Shown: one piece after another, positions 53,011-62,293 of the stretch | Numbering within the stretch: the stretch's first letter is position 1 | How the letters are laid out: each line of letters opens with the position of its first letter | Assembly (NCBI RefSeq): GCF_903645325.1 | Contig: NZ_CAHJXQ010000009.1 | Location: 1 to 64,000 of the forward strand | Length of the DNA stretch: 64,000 nt | Source of the DNA: Microbacterium tenebrionis | GTDB taxonomy: Bacteria; Actinomycetota; Actinomycetes; Actinomycetales; Microbacteriaceae | Reading direction: 5' to 3' | The notes under the pieces: generated by a model | Databases searched by the model: none | What the model was told of the DNA's origin: nothing | The model's input: the letters and a program-made list of their open reading frames with translations, nothing else | Translations under genes and position numbers: made by a program

Positions 53011-54951
53011 CTAGAGGACGCCGCGGATCTGCATGTAGACCTCGGCTCCGGAGCGGCGCATGGATCCCGCGGCCGGATCGGTTCCGGTGACTTCGGTGTT
53101 GGAGTCGGCCAATGCGCTCCAGAAGCCGTTCCATGTCGGCTCGAATCCGGCATCCCGAAGCGCCTGAGCGGCTTCGTCGCGCGTCATGCCCGACACCTCG
53201 GGGACCTCGAACAGCTGCGGCCCGAGCGAGACGACGAGCGTCATGGTGTCGCCGGGGCGCCAGTTACCGCCGCCGTCTCGCTCCCCGGTGCGGATCACGC
53301 GGCCCTGCTCGACGTCGTTGCTGTACTCCTCGACGGTGTTCGTCGTGATCTGCTTCTCGCCCAGTGCGTTCGACGCCTCGTTGACGGTCATGCCGGTGAC
53401 GTCCGGCAGGCCGCCGAGCGACACGACGAGGTTGGCGGTGTCGTCCTCGAAGACCTCGCAGCCCTCGCCGCAGGCGACGGCGTCGCCGCCACCGCGCGGC
53501 GTGATGGTCGCGTTGATCACGATGTCGTTGCCGGCGTTCGAGTAGAGCTTCAGCACGTCGTCGGAGACGTTGATCCCGAGCCCGGCGAGATAGTCCCGCG
53601 CTTCATCCACGGTCTTGCCGTTGAGCGTCTCGACCGTGCGAGGGGCCGGCCCCGTCGAGATGAAGACCGTGACCTCCGTGCCTTTGTCGAGACGGTCTCC
53701 TTCTGCGGGTTCCGTTCGGATCGCGACGTCCGGGTCCACGTCGACCGAGCTCTCACCCGCCTGCACGGCGACGAAGCCCTCGTCCTTCAGCGCGGCGGCT
53801 GCCTCGTCGTACGTCATCCCGGCGACCGAGGGCACAGCCACGAGCGAACCCGGCCCCGACCCGAACCACCAGCCGACGCCTCCGGCGAGCACGGCGAGCA
53901 GCATGACGAGGGCGAGCAGGAACGCTCCGCGTGCCCGGCGCTTCGAGGTGCGGCGGCGCAGCAGTGTCGCGTTGTCCACCGGTTGCGCGGCGACGGGCCC
54001 CGTGACGGGATCGAGAACCATGGTCGAAGGCATGACCTTGGTGAGATCGCCCGAGTCGGACTGCTTGCGGATCGGTGCCGTGGTCGCGGCAGGCGCGGGG
54101 GAGATGCCGAGCTGACGCTCGATCTCGCGCAGCCGGTCGAGCATCTGCTGGGCGTCGTCCGGACGCTCGTCCGGAGACTTCTCCGTCGACCACAGCACGA
54201 GCTCGTCCAACTGCTCGGGCACACCGGGGTTGCGGACGCTCGGCCGCGGAACCGACTCCGTCGCATGCTGGAATGCGATCTGCATGGGCTGCTCGCCCTT
54301 GTAGGGCTGCTCGCCGACGAGCATCTCGTAGAGCATGATGCCGAGGGCGTAGATGTCGCTGCGCGCATCGGCCGTGCCGCGCGTGACCAGCTCGGGGGCG
54401 AGATATGCGATCGTGCCGAGCAGCTGCTGCCCGGTGGCGGTGTTCGCCGTGGTGGCCCGCGCGAGTCCGAAGTCGCCGATCTTGATGCGGCCGTCTTCGG
54501 CGAGCAGAACGTTCTCGGGCTTGACGTCCCGGTGCACGATGCCGGCTTTGTGAGCCGCCGCGAGCCCTGACAGGATCGCATCCATGATGGAGATCGTCTG
54601 CGGGACCGTGAGCCGCTTCTGCTCGCGGAGGAGCTCCCGCAGCGTGATCCCGGGCAGATACTCCATCACGAGGTAGGCGAGTTCGCCGTCCTGCCCCTGA
54701 TCGAAGACGTTGACGACGTGCGGATCCGCGAGGCGCGCGGCCGCACGGGCCTCCTGGATGAACCGGCTCTGGAACACGGCGTCGTCGCTGAGGTGACCGT
54801 GCATGACTTTGAGGGCGATGCGCCGCTCGAGGCGGAGATCGGTGGCGACGTACACGGTGGCCATGCCGCCGCGCGCGATCCGCGCACGGACCCGGTACCG
54901 ACCGTCGACAAGCCGCCCGATGAGGGCGTCTGCCTGCTGATTGGTCGTCAC
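53011..54951 (-). CDS. Membrane Ser/Thr kinase with PASTA repeats (PknL/PknB type)
   Basis: 646 residues. Kinase domain 1-280: glycine loop RIARGGMATVY, Lys48 in IALKVMHG, catalytic HRDVKPEN (D142), DFG 160-162. A transmembrane segment lies around 344-365, followed by four PASTA modules outside the cell (VPSVAGMTYDEAAAALKDEGF and similar starts). PASTA domains sense muropeptides and lipid II. Neighbourhood with Rv2175c and aroG recalls pknL of mycobacteria. GarA upstream in the window is a likely substrate. Confidence 0.94.
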   Translation of the reverse strand: MTTNQQADALIGRLVDGRYRVRARIARGGMATVYVATDLRLERRIALKVMHGHLSDDAVFQSRFIQEARAAARLADPHVVNVFDQGQDGELAYLVMEYLPGITLRELLREQKRLTVPQTISIMDAILSGLAAAHKAGIVHRDVKPENVLLAEDGRIKIGDFGLARATTANTATGQQLLGTIAYLAPELVTRGTADARSDIYALGIMLYEMLVGEQPYKGEQPMQIAFQHATESVPRPSVRNPGVPEQLDELVLWSTEKSPDERPDDAQQMLDRLREIERQLGISPAPAATTAPIRKQSDSGDLTKVMPSTMVLDPVTGPVAAQPVDNATLLRRRTSKRRARGAFLLALVMLLAVLAGGVGWWFGSGPGSLVAVPSVAGMTYDEAAAALKDEGFVAVQAGESSVDVDPDVAIRTEPAEGDRLDKGTEVTVFISTGPAPRTVETLNGKTVDEARDYLAGLGINVSDDVLKLYSNAGNDIVINATITPRGGGDAVACGEGCEVFEDDTANLVVSLGGLPDVTGMTVNEASNALGEKQITTNTVEEYSNDVEQGRVIRTGERDGGGNWRPGDTMTLVVSLGPQLFEVPEVSGMTRDEAAQALRDAGFEPTWNGFWSALADSNTEVTGTDPAAGSMRRSGAEVYMQIRGVL

Positions 54952-55040
54952 GTACAGATTCTATGGAGAGCTGGCTGAAAGCCCGGGGAGCGCCTCACCC
55001 TTGGCCCGGTATTCCGCGCACAGCAGGTATGCGGCGACGC

Positions 55041-56087
55041 TCAGCCGTAGAGGTCGAGCCAGGTGTACGCCGCCTGCTCCCATTTCGCGTAGCGATCGGG
55101 GTACGCGGAGATCTGCACGGCCTGGGCGGCCTCGGCGAACGACATCTTCTCCCACCCCGGGATGTCCAGGAGGCCCCGGGTGGTCGTGCCGTCCGGGTTG
55201 GACGCGCCGACGAAGAACGCGCGGATGCTGTACCCGCGATTCATGATCTGCTCGGGCTCGCCCCACCCGGTGCTGCTGCGCTGCTGGAACAGTCCCAGAG
55301 AGTCGCGGTCGCCCCATTCGAGGTTGCGGAGCCAGGCCTCGACCATGGACGTGCCCAGTGCGATGGCGATGCCGCGCTCGGGGACGCCGAGTTCGTGGCC
55401 GATGCGGATGATGAGGGTGGCGTTCTCCGCCTGGAGCGCGTTGAGGTCGGCCGAGGTGGATGCGGCGGACGGCGTGGGAACGGATGCCGGGGCGGCCGCT
55501 GCGGCCGGCTGCGGCGCGTTCGCGGCCGCGATGCGGATCGTCTGACCCGGGTAGATGATCGAGCCGCGGCCCAGACCGTTCGCGGCGAGGACCGCGTCGA
55601 CAGACGTGCCGTGCTTCTTCGCGATCGCGAAGATCGTGTCGCCCGCGACGACGGTGTGCGAGCCCGTGGCCGTGGTCGACGGAGCCGCGGCCGGCGCCGG
55701 GGCGGCCGGCGTGCTCGCTGATGGGGCGGGAGCAGGAGCAGCGAGACGGATCGTCTGACCGGGGTAGATGACCGTCCGCCAGCCCAGGCCGTTCCATGTC
55801 AGGACGTCGGCCGCGGCGAGGCCGTGCCGCTGTGCGATGCCGGCGATCGTGTCGCCCGGACGCACAGTGTACGAGGCGGGCTTCGCGGCTGCCGGGACGG
55901 GGCGAGGGGTCTTCTCGAGCTGGAGCGCGCCGCCAGCGCGTGCCTGCAGGGGCGTGGGTGCCGTGTCCGCGGGAGCCGCGGCGTGCGCGGGCGTTGCGGC
56001 CAGCGCTCCGACCAGGACGCTGACCATCGCGGCCGGCGCACCGATCTGGGCGGATCTCTTGCGGTTCGACATCGCTGCGAGTCTCAC
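55041..56087 (-). CDS. Secreted LysM cell-wall protein with lysozyme-like domain
   Basis: 348 residues from GTG 56087, chosen because AGGAGGG lies 5 bases upstream. A signal peptide (AMVSVLVGALAATPAHA) is followed by two LysM modules (YTVRPGDTIAGIAQRHGL and HTVVAGDTIFAIAKKHGTS), an Ala/Pro linker and a C-terminal domain with GTSMVEAWLRNLEWGDRDSLGLFQQRSSTGWG, similar to resuscitation-factor/SLT-type muralytic domains (the catalytic Glu in MVEAWL). It should bind and trim peptidoglycan. Divergent from the Rv2175c homologue. Confidence 0.85.
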   Translation of the reverse strand: MRLAAMSNRKRSAQIGAPAAMVSVLVGALAATPAHAAAPADTAPTPLQARAGGALQLEKTPRPVPAAAKPASYTVRPGDTIAGIAQRHGLAAADVLTWNGLGWRTVIYPGQTIRLAAPAPAPSASTPAAPAPAAAPSTTATGSHTVVAGDTIFAIAKKHGTSVDAVLAANGLGRGSIIYPGQTIRIAAANAPQPAAAAAPASVPTPSAASTSADLNALQAENATLIIRIGHELGVPERGIAIALGTSMVEAWLRNLEWGDRDSLGLFQQRSSTGWGEPEQIMNRGYSIRAFFVGASNPDGTTTRGLLDIPGWEKMSFAEAAQAVQISAYPDRYAKWEQAAYTWLDLYG

Positions 56088-56217
56088 GGTTTCCCTCCTG
56101 TTCGGACCCTGAAACGCTGACACGGATGTAAAGGGAAGTCAACCAAAGTGACGAATGTGATGCATGTGACAGAAGAGGCGATGTGCGCCATCGCGGCGGA
56201 GGTGAGATAGTCGAGAC

Positions 56218-56565
56218 GTGTCTGACGTACCTGCAGCATCCCCCGGCGACTGGCTGACCACTCCTGACCTCGTCGAGGCCCTGGGGGAGCCGCTCGGCCG
56301 GGTCCGCCGACTGATCGCCGAGCAGCATCTGGTCGGCTCGACCCGCAACGGCGCGTTCGCCGTTCCCGGCATCTTCATCGTCGACGGACGCCCACTGGCC
56401 TCTCTGCGCGGAACGATCATCGTGCTCGCAGATGCAGGCTTCTCCGACGACGAGATCATCGACTGGCTGCTCGCCGAGGATGAGGAGCTGGGCAGAACGC
56501 CCATCGCCGCGCTCCTCGACGGGCACAAGAGCGCCGTCCGCCGCGTCGCGCGCGCACTGGCCTGA
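56218..56565 (+). CDS. Rv2175c-family DNA-binding protein
   Basis: 115 residues. WLTTPDLVEALGEPLGRVRRLIAEQHLVG is a winged helix-turn-helix, then GIFIVDGRPLASLRGTIIVLADAGFSDDEIIDWLLAEDEELGRTPIAALLDG is the conserved C-terminal box. In mycobacteria Rv2175c is a substrate of PknL and loses DNA binding when phosphorylated; the kinase gene lies 1.3 kb away here. GTG 56218 has GGAGGTGAG upstream, a little far. Confidence 0.9.
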   Translation: MSDVPAASPGDWLTTPDLVEALGEPLGRVRRLIAEQHLVGSTRNGAFAVPGIFIVDGRPLASLRGTIIVLADAGFSDDEIIDWLLAEDEELGRTPIAALLDGHKSAVRRVARALA

Positions 56566-56569
56566 GGCC

Positions 56570-57658
56570 TCAGGCGGTTCTGACCGTCGCCGCCCTGGCG
56601 AGCTCGCGGAGCGTGCCGACCGCCGCAGTCTCGAGCCGTGCGCCCGACAGGGCGCGATCGGCCTCTGCGGCGTAGTCCTCGATCATCGCCTCGACGCGGT
56701 CCAGCGCTCCCGAGGCCGTGATCGTCGCCTGCAGTGCCGCGACCTGGCTCGCATCGAGGTCAGGATCGCCCAGCAGGTCGTCGAGCACGCGGCGCGCGGG
56801 GGCGTCGAGGTGCTGACGTGTGAGCGCCACGAGCACGGTCCGCTTGCCCTCGCGCAGGTCGTCTCCCGCCGGCTTGCCGGTGACGGACTCGTCGCCGAAC
56901 ACGCCCAGCACGTCATCGCGCAGCTGGAAGGCCATCCCGACCGGATGCCCGAACGCGCGCAGCGCGCGGAGCTGGTCGGCATCCGCCCCGGCCAGCTCCG
57001 CACCCAGCGCGAGCGGCTGCTCGATGCTGTATCTGGCCGATTTCAGCGAGACGACGCGCAGGGCGCGCTCGGCGTGCTCGTCGTCGGGATTGACGCGCCA
57101 CGCCGATTCCTCGGCGATGTCGAGGAACTGGCCGGTGGTGACGTCACGACGCATCCGCGCGTATCCGGCGCGGACGTCGGGGGCGTGCGGATGCTGCGCG
57201 AGAGCATCTTCAAGCAGATCATCGCTCCACGAGATGAGCAGGTCGCCGAGCAGGATGGCGGCCGAGCGGCCGAACGCCGCCGCATCGCCGCCCCATGAGC
57301 GGGCGACGTGCTCGTGCTCGAGAGCGCGGTGTGCAGCGGGCCTGCCGCGGCGGGTGTCGGAGTTGTCGATCAGATCGTCGTGCACGAGCGCGGCCGACTG
57401 GAACACCTCGAGCGCGGCGCACAGGTCCCATACGGCGTCGGACTCAGCCGCCGTCCGGTCCGCGAAACGGGCGACCGCCTGCCAGCCGGCGTGGCAGAAG
57501 CGCGCCCGCAGACGCTTGCCTCCCTGCAGAGTGGCGACGGCGGATTCGATGAACAATGCGGCATCGGGCCCGTACTCCGCGGACTCGGCCCGCAGACGTG
57601 CGGTGAAGCGATCCAGGCGGGTGGCGACGGCCTGCTGGACTTGCTGGGAGAGGGGCAC
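56570..57658 (-). CDS. Polyprenyl (geranylgeranyl-type) diphosphate synthase
   Basis: 362 residues. First aspartate motif AALVHDDLIDNSDTRRGRP and second QLRDDVLGVFGDESVTGKPAGDDL, plus GGKRLRARFC and RMRRDVTTGQFLD. Builds trans-prenyl chains for carotenoids, menaquinone or other isoprenoids. Convergent with the Rv2175c gene, 4 bases apart. Confidence 0.92.
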   Translation of the reverse strand: MPLSQQVQQAVATRLDRFTARLRAESAEYGPDAALFIESAVATLQGGKRLRARFCHAGWQAVARFADRTAAESDAVWDLCAALEVFQSAALVHDDLIDNSDTRRGRPAAHRALEHEHVARSWGGDAAAFGRSAAILLGDLLISWSDDLLEDALAQHPHAPDVRAGYARMRRDVTTGQFLDIAEESAWRVNPDDEHAERALRVVSLKSARYSIEQPLALGAELAGADADQLRALRAFGHPVGMAFQLRDDVLGVFGDESVTGKPAGDDLREGKRTVLVALTRQHLDAPARRVLDDLLGDPDLDASQVAALQATITASGALDRVEAMIEDYAAEADRALSGARLETAAVGTLRELARAATVRTA

Positions 57659-57745
57659 GATAATCAGCTTAGGTTCTCAGCCGAAACCTAGCCTCAGCCC
57701 GCGCGCTGAGCGTAAACTGGAGGACACTGACCCGAGGGAGGCGTC

Positions 57746-58135
57746 ATGCCACTGTCTGAACAGGAGCAGCGTCTGCTCGATGAGATGGAACGCCATCTCC
57801 TGCACAACGATGCCGACATCGTCAGCGCGCCCTCCGGCGATCGAGCACTCAGCTACCGTAACCTCGTCTACGGCGCTGTCCTGCTGCTGGTCGGCATCGG
57901 AGCGCTCGTCGCCGGCGTCGCACTGGGCAGCCAGCTCGGCGCGGTCGTCAGCATCGTCGTCGGCGTCATCGGCTTCGCGGCCATGCTCGCCGGCGTGATC
58001 CTCGCCGCGACCCCCACGCGCCGCACCGGCACGAGCCGTTCGCCGAAGGCCCAGACGCCGAAGGGCCCGCAGAACTCCTCGTCTTTCATGGACCGCATGA
58101 ATGACCGCTGGGATCGCCGCCACGAGGGTCACTGA
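57746..58135 (+). CDS. DUF3040 membrane protein
   Basis: 129 residues. MPLSEQEQRLLDEMERHLLHNDADIV is the DUF3040 opening; two transmembrane helices (LVYGAVLLLVGIGALVAGVAL and VVSIVVGVIGFAAMLAGVILAA) and a basic, Ser-rich tail follow. Universal in actinobacteria just before mraZ, function unknown. Confidence 0.9.
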   Translation: MPLSEQEQRLLDEMERHLLHNDADIVSAPSGDRALSYRNLVYGAVLLLVGIGALVAGVALGSQLGAVVSIVVGVIGFAAMLAGVILAATPTRRTGTSRSPKAQTPKGPQNSSSFMDRMNDRWDRRHEGH

Positions 58136-58165
58136 CCCCGGGGCCTCCACCAGCCCCCACTTCAC

Positions 58166-58198
58166 AAGCCCGGATGCGCAGAGCATCCGGGCTTTTTC
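58166..58198 (+). terminator. Rho-independent terminator after the DUF3040 gene
   Basis: AAGCCCGGATGC and GCATCCGGGCTT arms with a 5-base loop and a run of five T. Confidence 0.9.
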
Positions 58199-58217
58199 GT
58201 CGTTCTGAGACGATCTC

Positions 58218-58245
58218 CTCCACTCCGGCTCCACTGTCCTCCACT
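58218..58245 (-). promoter_or_regulatory. Inverted triple MraZ-box-like array
   Basis: Three CTCCACT copies at 58218, 58229 and 58239 (spacing 11 and 10), which read AGTGGAG on the minus strand. They are the mirror image of the array before mraZ. No gene starts just to the left on the minus strand. Confidence 0.6.
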
Positions 58246-58335
58246 GGTAATCCATGCCCTTGATCCGCGGAATCCTGCGGGTCTGCTCGCGTGTGCTCCG
58301 AAGTTCTGCCATTCTCTTCGCAACTCTTCCTATAT

Positions 58336-58362
58336 AAGTGGAGGGAAGTGGAGTAAAGTGGG
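58336..58362 (+). promoter_or_regulatory. MraZ binding boxes upstream of mraZ
   Basis: AGTGGAG, AGTGGAG and AGTGGGG at 58336, 58346 and 58356, each 10 bases apart, follow a TATATAAG -10-like sequence. MraZ binds such direct repeats of TGGGN/TGGAG spaced one turn and represses its own operon. Confidence 0.85.
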
Positions 58363-58402
58363 GAACACCTCGAGTTGGCCGGACGAAGGGGGGTGATGGC
58401 CG

Positions 58403-58834
58403 ATGTTGCTGGGAACGTATTCACCGAAGCTCGACGACAAAGGGCGCGTCATCCTTCCGGCGAAGTTCCGTGAAGACCTCGGAGGCGGCATCGTCGTCAC
58501 CCGCGGTCAGGAGCGCTGCCTCTACGTCTTCAGCACGGCCGAGTTCGAGGCGATGCACGAGCGGATCCGGCAAGCGCCGCTCAGCAACAAGCAGGCCCGT
58601 GACTTCCTGCGCATGTTCCTCTCGGGGGCCAGCGCAGAGATGCCCGACAGCCAGAACCGCATCACCATCCCCGGTCACCTCCGTCAGTACGCGGGGCTCG
58701 AGAAGGAGCTCATCGTCACCGGCGTCGGCGCCCACGCCGAGATCTGGGATGCCGCGGCCTGGAACGACTACCTCGCCGCCGGCGAGGAGAGCTACTCAGA
58801 ACTGGAGCAGGAGGTGATTCCCGGACTCTTCTGA
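58403..58834 (+). CDS. mraZ: Division and cell wall cluster regulator MraZ
   Basis: 143 residues with two SpoVT/AbrB-like repeats: [23 protein letters not shown] and [33 protein letters not shown]. First gene of the dcw cluster, autorepressor through the boxes upstream. Ribosome site GGGGGGTGAT about 10 bases before the ATG. Confidence 0.95.
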   Translation: MLLGTYSPKLDDKGRVILPAKFREDLGGGIVVTRGQERCLYVFSTAEFEAMHERIRQAPLSNKQARDFLRMFLSGASAEMPDSQNRITIPGHLRQYAGLEKELIVTGVGAHAEIWDAAAWNDYLAAGEESYSELEQEVIPGLF

Positions 58835-58933
58835 CCTCGGCTGTGATGCCCCGCCGCTCCCGCCCCGACACACTTCCCCGGTGCCGGGTCGTGAAGCGGA
58901 GGGGGATCAGGGCCCAGGTCCCCGGAAACGATC

Positions 58934-59872
58934 ATGAACCTCCGCGACATCCACACCCCAGTACTCCTCGAGCGCTGCATCGAGCTCATGGCCCCGGCGC
59001 TGCAGCACGACGGCGCGATCGTCGTCGATGCGACGCTCGGCATGGGCGGGCACTCCGAAGCGCTGCTCGAGCGATTCCCGAACATCCGCCTGATCGGCCT
59101 CGACCGCGACACCGACGCGCTGCGCATCGCCGGCGAACGCCTCGCGCGCTTCGCCGACCGCGTCACCCTGGTCCACACCGTCTACGACGAGATCGGCCTG
59201 CACGCGCAGGGTGCCTCGGCCATCCTCATGGACCTCGGCGTCTCCTCGCTCCAGCTCGACGAAGCAGACCGCGGCTTCGCCTACTCCAAGGATGCTCCGC
59301 TGGACATGCGGATGGACCAGACCAAGGGCGTGACCGCGGCCGAGGTGCTCGCGACCTACAGCGAGGGCAACCTCCGCCGCATCTTCGAGCGGTACGGCGA
59401 GGAGAAGCTCGCCGCACGCTACGCCCGCTTCATCGTGCAGGCGCGCGACGAGAAGCCGCTGGTCCGCTCCCAGGACCTCGTGGACCTGCTGCAGTCCGCG
59501 ACCCCGGCAGCTGCGCAGCGCGCCGGTCACCCCGCCAAGCGCGTGTTCCAAGCTCTGCGCATCGAGGTGAACTCGGAGCTGAGCGTGCTCGCCGACGCGA
59601 TTCCCGCCGCGATGGATGCTCTCGCCGTCGGCGGCCGGATCGTGATCATGAGTTACCAGTCGCTGGAGGACCGCCTCGTCAAGCAGGCGTTCGCCGCGGC
59701 ATCCGCGTCGACGGCGCCGGCGGGGCTTCCCGTCGAACTGCCCGAGCACGCACCGCGATTCCGCACGCTCACCAAGGGAGCCGAACTCGCGAGCGACGAG
59801 GAGAAGGCGCGCAATCCGCGTGCCATACCGGTGCGCCTGCGCGCCGCAGAACGAGTGAGGGAGGCCGCATGA
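58934..59872 (+). CDS. rsmH: 16S rRNA (cytosine1402-N4)-methyltransferase
   Basis: 312 residues. [16 protein letters not shown]-binding [50 protein letters not shown] and [10 protein letters not shown] are signature blocks. Second gene of the cluster; its stop overlaps the FtsL-like start. Confidence 0.96.
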   Translation: MNLRDIHTPVLLERCIELMAPALQHDGAIVVDATLGMGGHSEALLERFPNIRLIGLDRDTDALRIAGERLARFADRVTLVHTVYDEIGLHAQGASAILMDLGVSSLQLDEADRGFAYSKDAPLDMRMDQTKGVTAAEVLATYSEGNLRRIFERYGEEKLAARYARFIVQARDEKPLVRSQDLVDLLQSATPAAAQRAGHPAKRVFQALRIEVNSELSVLADAIPAAMDALAVGGRIVIMSYQSLEDRLVKQAFAAASASTAPAGLPVELPEHAPRFRTLTKGAELASDEEKARNPRAIPVRLRAAERVREAA

Positions 59873-60444
59873 GCCGCGCCACCGCAGCAGCCCTGCTGCC
59901 CGAGTCCCCCCGGCCGAACACCGCGGCGCCCCGTACGGAGCGCCGCCTCACGAGCGTCACGGCACCGGCCCCGCGTCGACGCCCGAAGCTCGCCTATGCC
60001 CTCGTCGCGGTGGCCGGCGCCGCCGCGATCGCCGCCGCGCAGATCGGGCTGTCGCTGGCGATCACCAACGACTCGTTCGTCCTCGCCGACCTCACCTCCC
60101 AGCAGCGCGAACTCGATCTTCAGACCAGCGCTCTGCAGGACGATCTCGCCGGGATCTCGTCACCGCAGCTCCTGGCGACGAAGGCCTCTCAGCTGGGTCT
60201 CGTCGTCGCGGGCCCGGCGTCGTACCTGCGACTGAGCGACTCGGCCGTGCTCGGTTCGGACGAGGGCGCCAGCTGGGGCTCGACGGTCAATCCGGAGGGA
60301 GCGGGCGCCGTCAACAACGCTCTGCTCGACGAGGACGCGCAGGAGGCGGTCGCGGCGGAGGAGAACGCCGAGACGAGCACGACGAAGGACCCCGACCTGC
60401 CGCCGGCCATCACCGATGGTCTCCCCAGCCCCACCACCCGCTGA
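59869..60444 (+). CDS. FtsL-like division protein
   Basis: 191 residues from ATG 59869. A basic, Pro-rich cytoplasmic head, one transmembrane helix ([23 protein letters not shown]) and a short coiled-coil ([39 protein letters not shown]) with the heptad pattern of FtsL; the long acidic C-terminal tail is an actinobacterial trait. Assigned mainly by position between rsmH and ftsI. Confidence 0.78.
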   Translation: MSRATAAALLPESPRPNTAAPRTERRLTSVTAPAPRRRPKLAYALVAVAGAAAIAAAQIGLSLAITNDSFVLADLTSQQRELDLQTSALQDDLAGISSPQLLATKASQLGLVVAGPASYLRLSDSAVLGSDEGASWGSTVNPEGAGAVNNALLDEDAQEAVAAEENAETSTTKDPDLPPAITDGLPSPTTR

Positions 60445-60483
60445 CACCGACCCACTGCTGACACAGGACACGGAGAGAGCCGC

Positions 60484-62265
60484 ATGACCACTCGAGCCAC
60501 GCGCGGACCGCGCCGCCGGACCGTCGTCGCCCTCGCCGTCATCCTCATCGTGCTGTCGGCGTTCGTCGTGCGCCTGGTCGACATCCAGGTCGTCAGCGCC
60601 AGCGACCACGTCGAGGACTCGCTCCAGGTCGGCCAGCTCGGCAGCACCGACACGATCCACGGCGACCGTGGTTCGATCGTCGATCAGAACGGAATCGCGC
60701 TCGCCGCGAGCGTCAAGGTCTACGACGCCCAGCTCAGCCCGAGCCTCATGCAGGAGCTCGAGGACGACGAGAAGAACCCTCCCAAGGTGCCGTGGAACGA
60801 GGCATCCGACCGGATCGCAGCGATCATCGGGCAGGACCCCGAGGAGCTCCGCGCGGCCGTCGCGGCCAACCTCGAGGCCGACCCGAACTCGCAGTACTAC
60901 CAGCTCGCCAAGGGCCTCAGCACCGAGAAGTACCTCGAGCTGCGCGACCTCGGGCTGCTGTACGTCTACGCGAAGGCCCGCGAGACCCGCGTCTATCCGA
61001 ACGGCGCCGTCGCAGGCAACGTCGTCGGCTACGTGGACTCAGCCGGCGACGGCCAGGCCGGCATCGAGCAGATGCAGACGCAGTGCCTGTCGCCCACGAG
61101 CGGGGAGCGCAGCTACCTCCGCGGCAAGGACGGCGTCACGATCCCCGGAAGCGAGCGGACTGTCGATGCCGTCGACGGCGGCACCGTGACGCTCACGATC
61201 AACAGCGACCTGCAGTGGTACCTGCAGCAGATGATCGCCGAGGAGGCGCAGACGCAGAAGGCGCAGTCCGGCACGGTCACGGTGGTCGAGATCGAGACGG
61301 GCAAGATCCGTGCGGCGGCCGAGTGGCCCTCCCTCGACCCCAACGACCTGAACGCCTCGTCTCCCGATGACTGGGGCACCAAGGTGTTCGGCAACACGTT
61401 CGAGCCCGGCTCCACGTTCAAGGCCGTGACGGCCGCGGCCCTCCTCGACTCCGGCGCCGTCGACATGAACACGACGGTCACGGCATCCAGCCACGAGAAG
61501 TTCGCCAACGGCGCCGTCATCAACGACGCGTTCGTCCACGGCGCCTATCAGTACACACTCGCAGGGGCCCTCATCGACTCCTCGAACGTCGCGCTGTCCA
61601 AGTTCGGCACCATGGTCGACCCGCAGGTGCGCTACGACTACCTGGAGAAGTTCGGGGTCGGACAGACGACCATCGACTTCCCCCGTGAGGCGACCGGTGA
61701 GATCCACCCCGTCTCCGAGTGGGACGCGCAGTCGCTCTACACGACGACGTTCGGCCAGTACTACACCGTCACCGCGCCTCAGCTCGCGAACGTCTACCAG
61801 GCGATCGGCAATGACGGCGAGAAGATCGACATCTCACTGATCGAGTCGTGCACGATGCCCGACGGCACCGTGATCACCCCCGAGGCTCCGAAGCACGAGC
61901 AGGTCATCAAGAAGAGCACGGCGACGACCCTGCAGCGCATGCTCGAGAACGTCGCCGTCCAGGGGGGACTTGCCGATCAGATCAAGATCCCCGGCTACCG
62001 GATCGGCATCAAGACCGGTACCGCGCAGGTCACCGACGGCAAGGGCGGCTACAAGAAGGGCGTGTACTACACGAGCATGGTCGGCATCGCCCCGATCGAT
62101 GACCCGAAGTACGCCGTCGTGGTCACTCTGGACCAGCCGACTAGGATTACATCGTCCGCAGCAACCGCATCCGCCTTCCAGAAGGCGATGACACAGGTCC
62201 TGAAGACCTACCGCGTATCGCCGTCCACCGTGCCGATGGACGAGCCGCTGCCCAAGTTCAAGTAG
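60484..62265 (+). CDS. ftsI: Septal peptidoglycan transpeptidase (PBP3)
   Basis: 593 residues. N-terminal transmembrane helix (VVALAVILIVLSAFVVRLVDIQ), a PBP dimer domain and the transpeptidase: SxxK in EPGSTFK (S310), SSN at 366-368, KTGTAQ near 505. Cross-links septal wall. Intact. A murE gene would normally come next. Confidence 0.95.
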   Translation: MTTRATRGPRRRTVVALAVILIVLSAFVVRLVDIQVVSASDHVEDSLQVGQLGSTDTIHGDRGSIVDQNGIALAASVKVYDAQLSPSLMQELEDDEKNPPKVPWNEASDRIAAIIGQDPEELRAAVAANLEADPNSQYYQLAKGLSTEKYLELRDLGLLYVYAKARETRVYPNGAVAGNVVGYVDSAGDGQAGIEQMQTQCLSPTSGERSYLRGKDGVTIPGSERTVDAVDGGTVTLTINSDLQWYLQQMIAEEAQTQKAQSGTVTVVEIETGKIRAAAEWPSLDPNDLNASSPDDWGTKVFGNTFEPGSTFKAVTAAALLDSGAVDMNTTVTASSHEKFANGAVINDAFVHGAYQYTLAGALIDSSNVALSKFGTMVDPQVRYDYLEKFGVGQTTIDFPREATGEIHPVSEWDAQSLYTTTFGQYYTVTAPQLANVYQAIGNDGEKIDISLIESCTMPDGTVITPEAPKHEQVIKKSTATTLQRMLENVAVQGGLADQIKIPGYRIGIKTGTAQVTDGKGGYKKGVYYTSMVGIAPIDDPKYAVVVTLDQPTRITSSAATASAFQKAMTQVLKTYRVSPSTVPMDEPLPKFK

Positions 62266-62293
62266 CCGGCCCCGTGCCGCGCATGGAGACGTC

